From Chromatiales bacterium (lineage in GTDB: Bacteria; Pseudomonadota; Gammaproteobacteria; UBA6429; Thiohalophilaceae): DNA of 64,000 nucleotides. The stretch covers positions 40,699-104,698 of the forward strand of contig JALVOC010000111.1 in the NCBI GenBank assembly GCA_027032075.1, given 5' to 3'. Under the pieces are notes generated by a model. The model was not told the DNA's origin, did not search any database, and saw nothing but the letters and a program-made list of their open reading frames with translations. This document shows, in pieces, positions 45,801-53,962 of this stretch (its first letter is position 1; every line of letters starts with the position of its first letter). Both the position numbers and the translations under genes were made by a program.

Positions 45801-46973
45801 TTAATTCAGAAACGATTTGATGAGTTCGCCGGTAACATGGGTGATTTGGCCGGCTTCCTCATCGCTGAGGATCAGGGGTGGTAACAGGCGCACGACATTA
45901 CCGGCGGTGACGTTGAGCAGCAACCCTGTTTCCAGCGCCTGCTGCATCAACTCCCCGCAAGGCCGATCCAGCTCAACCGCGAGCATCAGACCCTGGCCGC
46001 GTACTTCCACCACCCCGTCTTGTTCCGCCAGAGCGGTTTTGAGATCTTCCAGCATGCTGGCCCCCAGCCGGGCCGCCTGCTCTGCCAGTTTTTCCTTTTC
46101 CATGACGTCAATCACTGCCAATGCCGCAGCGCAAGCCAGTGGATTGCCGCCAAAGGTGCTGCCGTGGTGACCTGGTTTGAACAGTTCCGCTGCAGCATCA
46201 CGCGCCAGGCAGGCGCCGATGGGCACACCGTTGCCGAGTCCTTTGGCGAGAGTCATGATATCCGGCAGGATAGCGTGGTGCTGGAAGGCGAACCATTTCC
46301 CGGTGCGGCAGACACCGGTCTGGATTTCATCCAGGATCAGCAGCCAGTCCTGTTCGTCACAGATCTGCCGTAAGCCTTTCAGATAGGCCTCATCAGGAAT
46401 GTTGATGCCCCCTTCACCGGCGACGGGTTCGACCATTACCGCCACCACATTGCTGTTGTTACGTGCGATGGTGGTAACGGCATCCAGATCGTTATAGGGG
46501 GCGCGGACAAACCCCTGCACCAGCGGTTCGAACCCGGCCTGGACCTTGCGGTTGCCGGTGGCGGTCAGGGTTGCCAGTGTGCGGCCGTGGAAGCTGCCTT
46601 CCATTACGATAATGGTGGGCTGATCGATATCTTTCGCATGGCCATAGAGCCTCGCCAGTTTAATGGCGGCTTCGTTGGCCTCTGCACCGGAGTTGCAGAA
46701 AAACGCCCGCTCCATACCGGCCAGGGCGGTGAGCCGCGTTGCCAGTTTTTCCTGGTTGGCGATGTGATACCAGTTGGATGTATGGATCAGGGTACCTGCC
46801 TGCGCACAAACGGCTTTGGCAACGGACGGGTGCGCGTGGCCCAGCCCACATACGGCCACACCGCTCAGGGCATCCAGGTATTTTTTACCCTGGGTATCCC
46901 ACAGCCACGCGCCTTCCCCTTTCACGAAGGTGACAGGCAGAGGTGCATAGTTTTGCATCAAGTGATCGGTCAT
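45801..46973 (-). CDS. argD: Acetylornithine aminotransferase ArgD
   Basis: A 390-residue class III PLP aminotransferase for the fourth arginine step; in many bacteria it also serves lysine synthesis. The PLP-lysine is in ILPDIMTLAKGLGNGVPIG near residue 245, with FFCNSGAEANEAAIKLAR and LILDEIQTGVCRTGKWFAFQH. It heads the argDF operon. A sigma-70-like promoter is seen about 70 bases upstream. Confidence 0.95.
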   Translation of the reverse strand: MTDHLMQNYAPLPVTFVKGEGAWLWDTQGKKYLDALSGVAVCGLGHAHPSVAKAVCAQAGTLIHTSNWYHIANQEKLATRLTALAGMERAFFCNSGAEANEAAIKLARLYGHAKDIDQPTIIVMEGSFHGRTLATLTATGNRKVQAGFEPLVQGFVRAPYNDLDAVTTIARNNSNVVAVMVEPVAGEGGINIPDEAYLKGLRQICDEQDWLLILDEIQTGVCRTGKWFAFQHHAILPDIMTLAKGLGNGVPIGACLARDAAAELFKPGHHGSTFGGNPLACAAALAVIDVMEKEKLAEQAARLGASMLEDLKTALAEQDGVVEVRGQGLMLAVELDRPCGELMQQALETGLLLNVTAGNVVRLLPPLILSDEEAGQITHVTGELIKSFLN

Positions 46974-47240
46974 GAAATCCGTATATCCCGGTCAAAATAA
47001 AAAGGCAGTCGCACATAGCAGACGACCGCCACGAAAAACCGGCTATTTTAGACCCTGAATATGACAGGAGCAATAAAAACCGGCCAAATAGCAGGATAAC
47101 CGGTTGGCGGTTTGCGGATCCGGCGGTGTCCGCGCCAGAAAGCGGGATTGACTGCGGTGATGCGAATGCGTATCGCTGAACTTGCCGCCAGCGGGCATTC
47201 TTTCGGGCGTGTTCACAAATCTTTGATATTAAAAGAAAAT
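46974..47240. promoter_or_regulatory. argD upstream region
   Basis: Non-coding stretch between argD and sodB, both on the minus strand. It holds the argD promoter (listed separately); the sodB terminator lies just to the right. A frame starting at 47112 runs through the terminator and is not credible. I see no clear ArgR box. Confidence 0.45.
47045..47073 (-). promoter_or_regulatory. Sigma-70-type promoter for argD-argF
   Basis: On the minus strand TTGCTC and TAAAAT are separated by 17 bases. The -10 matches five of six consensus positions, the -35 only three. The predicted start point is about 65 bases upstream of argD. Confidence 0.45.
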
Positions 47241-47272
47241 AAAAAAAGGCGGGGGAAGATCCCCGCCTTTTT
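47241..47272 (-). terminator. Intrinsic terminator after sodB
   Basis: On the minus strand AAGGCGGGGA and CCCCCGCCTT form a strong hairpin followed by seven T residues, ten bases beyond the sodB stop. Confidence 0.9.
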
Positions 47273-47281
47273 CAATGCTGT

Positions 47282-47860
47282 TTATCCCAGGTTGGAGGCA
47301 GCAAAGTCCCAGTTGACCAGATTCCAGAAGTTTTCCACGTATTTGGGACGGGCGTTGCGGTAGTCGATGTAGTAAGCGTGTTCCCACACGTCACATGTCA
47401 GCAACGGTGTCTTGCCGTCGGTCATCGGGTTGCCGGCATTGCTGGTGTTGACGATTTCCAGATCACCGTCCTTGTTTTTCACCAGCCAGGTCCAGCCTGA
47501 ACCAAAATTGGTGACTGCCGAGGTGGTGAATTTTTCCTTGAATTCGGCGAAGGAACCAAACGCCTTGTTGATGGCATCGGCCAGTGCGCCGCCGGGCTCA
47601 CCGCCACCATTGGGACTCAGGCAGTTCCAGTAAAAGGTGTGGTTCCAGACCTGGGCGGCGTTGTTGAACAGGCCACCGGATGCTTTCTGGATGATTTCTT
47701 CCAGCGAGGCGTTTTCGAATTCGGTACCCTTGATCAAATTGTTCAGGTTGGTGACGTATGTCTGATGATGTTTACCATAGTGGTATTCGAGGGTTTCGGC
47801 AGAAATATGCGGTTCCAGCGCGTTTTTTGCGTAAGGCAGTTCAGGCAGTTGATGTGCCAT
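47282..47860 (-). CDS. sodB: Iron superoxide dismutase SodB
   Basis: A 192-residue cytosolic superoxide dismutase. Metal ligands fit His27 ([13 protein letters not shown]), His74 ([11 protein letters not shown]), and Asp/His in [20 protein letters not shown]. The residues [10 protein letters not shown] and FGSGWTWLV agree with the iron form. AAGGAGA lies ten bases before the start. It has its own promoter and terminator, so it is monocistronic. Confidence 0.96.
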   Translation of the reverse strand: MAHQLPELPYAKNALEPHISAETLEYHYGKHHQTYVTNLNNLIKGTEFENASLEEIIQKASGGLFNNAAQVWNHTFYWNCLSPNGGGEPGGALADAINKAFGSFAEFKEKFTTSAVTNFGSGWTWLVKNKDGDLEIVNTSNAGNPMTDGKTPLLTCDVWEHAYYIDYRNARPKYVENFWNLVNWDFAASNLG

Positions 47861-48029
47861 GGTTTGCGTTCTCCTTGGTGTTTGTTTTCAGTCGATTGAT
47901 AACAGCAGGTAAAGATGAAGCCGAACCGTAAAATAATAACGCTTTTGCAATCATTTGACCTTACCTGCAAGCAGGGCGAGGCCGGCTCATCCCGTTCCTG
48001 ATTTAAACTAAGTTTAAAAGTTGAGCGAG

Positions 48030-48058
48030 ATAGTATAAAAACCAACTATTTTAGTCAA
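48030..48058 (-). promoter_or_regulatory. Putative sodB promoter with IscR-like element
   Basis: On the minus strand TTGACT (48053-48058) is followed by AAAATAGTTGGT and a TATACTAT stretch (48030-48037). The sequence TTGACTAAAATAGTTGG resembles type 1 IscR sites, which overlap -35 boxes in iron-sulfur regulons. It lies about 170 bases upstream of sodB. Both promoter and IscR calls are tentative. Confidence 0.35.
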
Positions 48059-48258
48059 ATGTTATTTGCTTCAGGGAGTGTCCCGCAGTTTCAGCAGCCT
48101 TTGTTACAAGTCATTGATTAAACAGGACTATATAAAAAATAACGGTTCAGACAGATGCTGCCCAGGGGAGAAAAGCAGGGAAACGCATTGCTGTTCAAAC
48201 GGAATACGGGAGAAATATCTGTCTGTCGAAGTGGATGGTTTCAGGTAAACTTGCGCCC
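48059..48258. promoter_or_regulatory. Region upstream of the HyuB-like gene
   Basis: About 200 AT-rich bases between divergent sodB and the hyuB-like gene. I see no defined operator or structured RNA. A weak AGGT lies about a dozen bases before the hyuB-like start. Confidence 0.35.
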
Positions 48259-49797
48259 ATGAATGCGATTGAACTGGCGATTTTTGCCAGCCGTCTGAAT
48301 GCGGTGTGTGGAGAAATGGGCGCGGTACTCCAGCGCACCGCCTTTTCACCCAATATCCGGGATCGGCTTGATTTTTCCTGTGCGGTGTTCGATGCAAAGG
48401 GCGAGTTGTGTGCGCAGGCGGCGCATATTCCTGTGCATCTTGGCAGCATGGCTTATGCAATGCGGGATATCGTATCGGGGAATGACTGGCAGGCGGGCGA
48501 CATGGTGATTGTGAATGATCCCTATCTGGGGGGCACCCATTTGCCCGATGTCACCCTGATCGCCCCCCTGTTTGCCGATGGGAAATTGTTGGCATTTGTT
48601 GCGAACCGCGCTCATCATGCCGATATCGGAGCAGAAACGCCCGGTTCCATGCCGTTATCCGGCAGTCTGGAGGAAGAGGGGCTGGTGATCCCGCCCAGCC
48701 GTCTCTTGGTCCGGGGGGAAATTGATGAGACGCTGATGGGCCGGATCACGGCTGCCATTCGCAGTGGTCATACCGGGCGTGGTGATTTTGCCGCCCAAAT
48801 CAGCGCAAACAGCAATGGCATAAAACGCCTGCAGGCGCTGGTGCAGGAAACCGGTGTTCGCGCTTTTCTTTCCGGTCTGGCCGAGTTGAATGACTATGCC
48901 GAGCGTCTCGCCCACGCCACGCTGGACGCCATTCCGGACGGGGATTACTGTTTTACCGATCTCATGGATGATGACGGTCAGGGGGAAACGGATCTGCGCA
49001 TCGAGGTTTGCGTGCGGGTGCGTCAGCACAGGGTTACGGTGGATTTCAGCGGTTCCGCCCCACAGGTGGCGGGTAACATCAACTGCCCCCTTTCAGTGGT
49101 GGCGGCAGCCGTGTTCTATGTGTTCCGCTGCCTGATGCCCGCTCATACCCCTGCCTGTGCCGGCAGCTTCAGGCCCATTACGATTTTCGCTCCCGAGGGC
49201 TGTTTTCTCAACGCCCGGCGTCCGGCAGCCGTGGCTGCCGGTAATGTTGAGACCAGCAGCCGTGTGGTGGATGCAGTGATGGGGGCGCTATCGCAAGCGT
49301 TGCCGCAACGCATACCGGCTGCCAGTCATGGCAGCATGAACAACCTGGCAATGGGTGCGCAGACACGGCAGGGCGGTTGGGACTATTACGAAACCATGGG
49401 CGGCGGAATGGGGGCGGGCCCCCTGTATGACGGACAGTCGGCGGTTCAGACCCATATGACCAATACCCGCAATACACCGGTAGAAGTGTTGGAGAGTCAG
49501 TACCCACTTCGGCTCAAGCGCTATAGTCTCCGCGATCATTCGGGTGGGCTGGGTCAACATTGCGGGGGTGACGGCCTGGTGCGCGAATTCCAGTTTCTTC
49601 AGCCCGCCACGGTTACCCTCCTCACCGAGCGCCGCCGCCACGCCCCCTGGGGACTGAACGGAGGGGAAGCTGGAAAACCCGGAAGAAATATCCTCAATGG
49701 CGCTGACCTGCCTCCCAAGGTGAGCCTGAAGGTGGAAGCGGGCGATATCCTGACGATAGAAACACCGGGCGGCGGCGGCTGGGGGCAGCCGCATTGA
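48259..49797 (+). CDS. Hydantoinase B / oxoprolinase-family protein (HyuB-like)
   Basis: A 512-residue protein of the hydantoinase B family. Motifs are TAFSPNIRDRLDFSCAVFDA near residue 35, VNDPYLGGTHLPDVTLIAP near residue 86, VDFSGSAPQVAGNINCPLS, and a Gly-rich end ETPGGGGWG. These proteins normally pair with HyuA to hydrolyse hydantoins, oxoproline or to carboxylate ketones, using ATP. No HyuA gene is in the window. ATG at 48259 gives the usual start MNAIELAIF; an earlier GTG is in frame. Confidence 0.88.
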   Translation: MNAIELAIFASRLNAVCGEMGAVLQRTAFSPNIRDRLDFSCAVFDAKGELCAQAAHIPVHLGSMAYAMRDIVSGNDWQAGDMVIVNDPYLGGTHLPDVTLIAPLFADGKLLAFVANRAHHADIGAETPGSMPLSGSLEEEGLVIPPSRLLVRGEIDETLMGRITAAIRSGHTGRGDFAAQISANSNGIKRLQALVQETGVRAFLSGLAELNDYAERLAHATLDAIPDGDYCFTDLMDDDGQGETDLRIEVCVRVRQHRVTVDFSGSAPQVAGNINCPLSVVAAAVFYVFRCLMPAHTPACAGSFRPITIFAPEGCFLNARRPAAVAAGNVETSSRVVDAVMGALSQALPQRIPAASHGSMNNLAMGAQTRQGGWDYYETMGGGMGAGPLYDGQSAVQTHMTNTRNTPVEVLESQYPLRLKRYSLRDHSGGLGQHCGGDGLVREFQFLQPATVTLLTERRRHAPWGLNGGEAGKPGRNILNGADLPPKVSLKVEAGDILTIETPGGGGWGQPH

Positions 49798-49918
49798 TCA
49801 GACGAGGTCAATCGCAACGGGATATGTTCGCTTTTTTGTCAGGGGTAGAGAATGTCGATGAATAAACTTGTTATGAATAATCCTCGCCCTCCACGACCCG
49901 CCGCGCGAGACTGAACCC

Positions 49919-51706
49919 ATGTGCGGAATCTGTGGAGAATTGCGCCTCGACGGGGCGCAGGCAAACCAGGAGGTGATTGCGCGCATGCTGCCGAAACTGG
50001 CACGGCGTGGACCGGATTTCGAAGGCGGTTGGCAGGCCGGATCCCTGGCGTTGGGACATCGGCGTCTTGCCATCATTGATTTGTCCGAACGGGCCAATCA
50101 GCCGATGCCGGATGATGCGCTGGGACTGGTGCTGGTGTTCAATGGCGCCATTTATAACTATCGGGAGCTGCGCGCCGATTTGCAAAAAGAAGGCTACCGT
50201 TTTTTCACCGACGGTGATTCGGAAGTCATCCTCAAGGCCTACCACAAATGGGGGGAGCGTTGTCCTGAATATTTGCATGGCATGTTTGCCTTCGCCATCT
50301 GGGACAGGAAAAGACAGCGATTGTTTCTGGCGCGTGATCGCCTTGGCATCAAACCGCTCTATTTCTCCCACAACGCGGACACTTTCCGTTTTGCCTCCAA
50401 TCCCCAGGCATTACTGGCGGCGGGTGGCGTGGACACTTCCATCGATGCGGTCGCGCTGCATCACCAGCTGACCCTGCATGCGGTGGTGCCTGCGCCCCGC
50501 ACCATACTCAACGGTGTGCGCAAACTGGAACCGGGCAGCAGTATGACACTGCATCCGGACGGGCGGGTGGATAAGCGCCGTTACTGGCAGCTGTCAGCCA
50601 GACGTCCGGCTACTCCCCTGACGGAAGCGGAGTGGACCCGGGCCATTCATGACGCACTGCAGCAGGCCGTACGCAAGCGTCTCGACGTGGCGGATGTTCC
50701 CGTGGGGGTACTGCTCTCGGGCGGGCTGGATTCCAGCTTACTGGTGGCCCTGCTGGCAGAGGCGGGGGCGAAGGATTTGCGAACCTTTTCCATCGGTTTT
50801 GAGGATCAGCCTGAGGAGAAAGGCAGCGAGTTTGAATATTCGGACCAGGTCGTGGCCCGGTACCGTACCCGCCACAAAAAATACCTGATCCCCAACAGCG
50901 AGGTGTTACCGCGATTGCCCGAGGCGGTGCAGTTCATGGCCGAACCGATGGTGGGCCAGGATGCCGTGGCCTTCTATCTGCTGGCCGAACGTGTCTCCCG
51001 CGAGGTGAAAGTGGTGCAGAGCGGCCAGGGGGCGGACGAGGTTTTTGCCGGTTATTTCTGGTTCTCCATGATGGAGAAGGATATCAATGGCAGCGAACTC
51101 GATCGTTTTGCCCGTTATTATTTTGACCGTTCCCACGAGGAGTTTCTCGAGAGCGTCACGCCGGCCTACCGGGGTGAAGATTACACCAGTCAGACGGTGG
51201 CCGCGTTGTTGGCCGAACCAGGGGCGGACACCTTTATCGATCGGGTGCTGCGCATGGATGTGACCACGCTCATCGTGGATGATCCGGTCAAACGGGTAGA
51301 CAATATGACCATGGCCTGGGGATTGGAGGCGCGGGTGCCCTTCCTCGATCATCATCTGGTGGAGCTGGCCGCCCAGATGCCGCCGGAACTGAAACTGGGT
51401 TCCGGCGGCAAGCATGTATTGAAGCAGATTGCCCGGGGTCTGGTGCCCGATGCCGTGATTGATCGGCCCAAAGGGTATTTTCCCATGCCGGCGTTAAAAT
51501 ATGTGCGCGGTGAGTTTCTCGATTTTATGCGCGATATCGTCAATTCCCGGGCTTGCCGCAACCGCGGCATATTTGCGCGGCCCTATGTGGACAAACTGCT
51601 GGCAGCACCGGATCAGCACTTTACCAAGCTGCAGGGCAGCAAACTCTGGCATATGGCCTTGCTGGAATTGTGGTTACAAACTCACGTGGATGGCCTTGAA
51701 AGTTAA
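49919..51706 (+). CDS. AsnB-family amidotransferase, N-acetylglutaminylglutamine amide type
   Basis: A 595-residue glutamine-dependent amidotransferase. The nucleophile is Cys2 (MCGICGELRLDG); glutaminase motifs are GHRRLAIIDLSERANQPM and FNGAIYNYRELRADL. The synthetase domain has the PP-loop LLSGGLDSSLLVALLAEAG near residue 262. Stretches such as LHHQLTLHAVVPAPRTILNG, SGQGADEVFAGY and DDPVKRVDNMTMAWGLEARVP resemble the subgroup that makes the osmolyte N-acetylglutaminylglutamine amide rather than asparagine. That pathway also needs an Ngg synthetase, absent here. General asparagine synthetase remains possible. Confidence 0.82.
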   Translation: MCGICGELRLDGAQANQEVIARMLPKLARRGPDFEGGWQAGSLALGHRRLAIIDLSERANQPMPDDALGLVLVFNGAIYNYRELRADLQKEGYRFFTDGDSEVILKAYHKWGERCPEYLHGMFAFAIWDRKRQRLFLARDRLGIKPLYFSHNADTFRFASNPQALLAAGGVDTSIDAVALHHQLTLHAVVPAPRTILNGVRKLEPGSSMTLHPDGRVDKRRYWQLSARRPATPLTEAEWTRAIHDALQQAVRKRLDVADVPVGVLLSGGLDSSLLVALLAEAGAKDLRTFSIGFEDQPEEKGSEFEYSDQVVARYRTRHKKYLIPNSEVLPRLPEAVQFMAEPMVGQDAVAFYLLAERVSREVKVVQSGQGADEVFAGYFWFSMMEKDINGSELDRFARYYFDRSHEEFLESVTPAYRGEDYTSQTVAALLAEPGADTFIDRVLRMDVTTLIVDDPVKRVDNMTMAWGLEARVPFLDHHLVELAAQMPPELKLGSGGKHVLKQIARGLVPDAVIDRPKGYFPMPALKYVRGEFLDFMRDIVNSRACRNRGIFARPYVDKLLAAPDQHFTKLQGSKLWHMALLELWLQTHVDGLES

Positions 51707-51857
51707 CCCCCGAATGCCCAAATTTCGTTTAGAATAACGCCTTCCGCCTAATAACAGAGTAATTAACTATAGTATTAACAGGCGTAATTTATTAGAATTT
51801 TCTGATATGCTCGTTGCAGACTGCTGACGGGTAGTGACCAAATCGAGGTATGAACTT

Positions 51858-52190
51858 ATGGACGTAATGGAACGTATAGATCAGGCGGTGAAAAACAACG
51901 CCGTGGTGCTTTTTATGAAAGGCACGCCACAAATGCCCCAGTGCGGTTTCTCCAGCCGTGCGGCGCAGGCGCTGATGGCCTGTGGCAAAGAGTTTGCGCA
52001 TGTAAATGTCCTGATGGATCCGGAAATTTTTGAAAACCTGCCACGCTATGCAGACTGGCCGACTTTTCCTCAGCTCTATATCAATGGTGAATTGATCGGT
52101 GGTTGCGACATCACCCTGGAACTGTACCAGAAGGGTGAATTGCAAAAAATGGTGGCCGAGGCAGTTGATGGACAAACCGCCGAAGGTTAA
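51858..52190 (+). CDS. grxD: Monothiol glutaredoxin GrxD (CGFS type)
   Basis: A 110-residue cytosolic glutaredoxin with the active-site motif PQCGFSSRAAQALMACG near residue 30 and the glutathione-binding WPTFPQLYINGELIGGCDI. CGFS glutaredoxins carry and deliver 2Fe-2S clusters, often with BolA partners. ATG at 51858 with GAGG upstream gives the standard length. A strong terminator follows. Confidence 0.95.
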   Translation: MDVMERIDQAVKNNAVVLFMKGTPQMPQCGFSSRAAQALMACGKEFAHVNVLMDPEIFENLPRYADWPTFPQLYINGELIGGCDITLELYQKGELQKMVAEAVDGQTAEG

Positions 52191-52208
52191 TACGTAAGCC
52201 ACTCTGAG

Positions 52209-52237
52209 AAAACCCGGGTCAGACCCGGGTTTTTTTA
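52209..52237 (+). terminator. Intrinsic terminator after grxD
   Basis: AAACCCGGGTC and GACCCGGGTTT form a near-perfect hairpin followed by a run of T residues, 18 bases after the grxD stop. Confidence 0.93.
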
Positions 52238-52347
52238 TTGCAGTTGGCAGTATGCAGAGAGTGGTATTCGGAACACTTATTTAAGTTTGGTTTCAGTTTG
52301 TCCCGCTATATTCATAACAAGAGTTGGGCAGATAAGGAGCGTGTTCC

Positions 52348-52917
52348 ATGTCAGTGCAGGAAATCAAAGTCTGGGATCTGTTCGTACGGTTGTTTCACTG
52401 GAGCCTGGTGGTGGCCTTTAGCATTGCCTATCTCACCGAAGACGACGTTCTCGATTTGCACGTGATCGCCGGCTATGCGGTATTGGGTTTGCTCCTGTTA
52501 CGCCTCATCTGGGGCGTGATTGGTCCGAGATATGCGCGCTTCAGTGATTTTGTCTACCGGCCGACAGTGGTAAAAGCTTTTATAAAGGATACACTGCAGT
52601 TAAAGGCCCGGCGTTATTTGGGGCATAACCCGGCGGGTGGCGCTTTCATCGTGTTAATGCTGCTCACCCTGTTGTTGACGAGTTTCACCGGATTGGTGAT
52701 TTATGGTATCGAGGAAGGCAAGGGCCCTTTGGCGATGCTGGCGGGCTCATCCAGATTACTGGAAGATATTGCCGAGGAGGCGCACGAATTTTTTGCCAAT
52801 TTCATGTTATTGCTGGTTGGCATTCATCTGTTCGGGGTGATTGCCGAAAGCCTGATCCATAAGGAAAACCTGATAAAGGCGATGTTTACCGGAAAAAAAC
52901 CGCTTGATACACCCTGA
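52348..52917 (+). CDS. Cytochrome b561-type membrane protein
   Basis: A 189-residue four-helix cytochrome b of the Ni-hydrogenase/b561 group. Helices lie at about 12-32, 36-58, 92-115 and 148-170. Likely haem ligands are His17 (RLFHWSLVV), His38 (LDLHVIAGYAVLG), and later His residues in EAHEFFANFMLLLVGIHLFG. It probably moves electrons across the inner membrane. It heads an operon with a PepSY protein and a two-component pair, so it may be both target and sensor input. Confidence 0.88.
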   Translation: MSVQEIKVWDLFVRLFHWSLVVAFSIAYLTEDDVLDLHVIAGYAVLGLLLLRLIWGVIGPRYARFSDFVYRPTVVKAFIKDTLQLKARRYLGHNPAGGAFIVLMLLTLLLTSFTGLVIYGIEEGKGPLAMLAGSSRLLEDIAEEAHEFFANFMLLLVGIHLFGVIAESLIHKENLIKAMFTGKKPLDTP

Positions 52918-52974
52918 TGCTCCGTGGCTTGGGTGAAGTGATATGCAGAATACGTTTTTGGAGGAAGCAGCAAG

Positions 52975-53298
52975 ATGATAAAAAACAAATTCATCATGAC
53001 GGTTTCATTCTTCTGCTTCACCATGTCTATGGCCAACAGTTCTGCATTTGCCGCCGAGCGTGAAAGTGAACATGAAGTGGTGCGCGGTCTGCTGCAACAG
53101 GGTGATATTCTGCCACTCGAGGCGATCCTGCAACACGCCAGGCGCTATCGTGAAGGTCGCATCCTTGAGACCGAGCTGGAGAGATCGAACAAGCGTTACG
53201 TTTACGAAATCGAGATTCTGGACAAACATGGAGTGGTTTGGGAAATGCGCTTTGATGCCAAAAGTGGTGAACTGATAAAAACGGAACAGGAGGATTAG
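52975..53298 (+). CDS. Small periplasmic PepSY-domain protein
   Basis: A 107-residue exported protein with a signal peptide (about 1-27, ending SSAFA) and a single PepSY domain (about 35-105, with ILPLEAILQHARRYREGRILETELE and YVYEIEILDKHGVVWEMRFDAKSGELI). Such proteins are often encoded with a cytochrome b and a two-component system and may bind metals or inhibit proteases. Its stop is followed by the TTG start of the regulator, whose AGGAGG site lies within this gene. Confidence 0.87.
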   Translation: MIKNKFIMTVSFFCFTMSMANSSAFAAERESEHEVVRGLLQQGDILPLEAILQHARRYREGRILETELERSNKRYVYEIEILDKHGVVWEMRFDAKSGELIKTEQED

Positions 53299-53299
53299 C

Positions 53300-53962
53300 T
53301 TGCGCCTGTTACTCGCGGAGGATGACGTTGATCTCAGCCAACGCCTGAAACGCTATCTCGCAAAACAGGGGTTTGCTGTCGATACCTACGACAACGGTAT
53401 CGACGTGGAGTTTTACGGCCGCGAAGTCGCCTACGATGTCATTATTCTCGATCTCGGCCTGCCACAACGCTCGGGTCTGGAGGTATTGGCCAATTGGCGT
53501 GCAGCGGGGGTTAAAACACCCGTATTGATCCTCACCGCGCGCAATACCTGGTCACAAAAAGTGGAAGGATTGCAGGCGGGTGCCGATGATTATCTGGGCA
53601 AACCGTTTCATCAGGAAGAACTGCTGGCACGTATCCAGGCGTTGATCCGCCGTGCGACACAAACTGTGGCAGAACGTCTGGAAGTGAATGGTTGGGTGCT
53701 GGATGAAGAAACCCAATCAATCAGTAATGCAACACAGCGTTGGGACCTTACGGGTATCGAATACCGCCTGTTACGCTATTTCATGTTGCATCCCGGGGTA
53801 ATATTGTCCAAGACGCGCCTCACGGAACACGTGTATGAACAGGATGCGGACAAGGACAGTAATGTGATTGAGGTCTACGTCAATCGCTTGCGTCAGAAGC
53901 TGGGAAGCGATGCCATCACTACCAGGCGGGGGCAGGGTTATGTCTTTGGGGAACTAAAGTGA
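53300..53962 (+). CDS. OmpR-family response regulator (QseB/PmrA-like)
   Basis: A 220-residue regulator with receiver (RLLLAEDDVDLSQRL, phospho-Asp in VIILDLGLPQRSG, Lys in YLGKPFHQEEL) and winged-helix domain (TGIEYRLLRYFMLHPGVILSKTRLTEHVYEQDADKDSNVIEVYVNRLR). The start is TTG with AGGAGG upstream. Its stop overlaps the kinase start (GTGA). Confidence 0.92.
   Translation: MRLLLAEDDVDLSQRLKRYLAKQGFAVDTYDNGIDVEFYGREVAYDVIILDLGLPQRSGLEVLANWRAAGVKTPVLILTARNTWSQKVEGLQAGADDYLGKPFHQEELLARIQALIRRATQTVAERLEVNGWVLDEETQSISNATQRWDLTGIEYRLLRYFMLHPGVILSKTRLTEHVYEQDADKDSNVIEVYVNRLRQKLGSDAITTRRGQGYVFGELK

Noticed and set aside
47112..47363. 83-codon forward frame between argD and sodB
   Set aside because: It contains the sodB terminator hairpin and overlaps sodB antisense.
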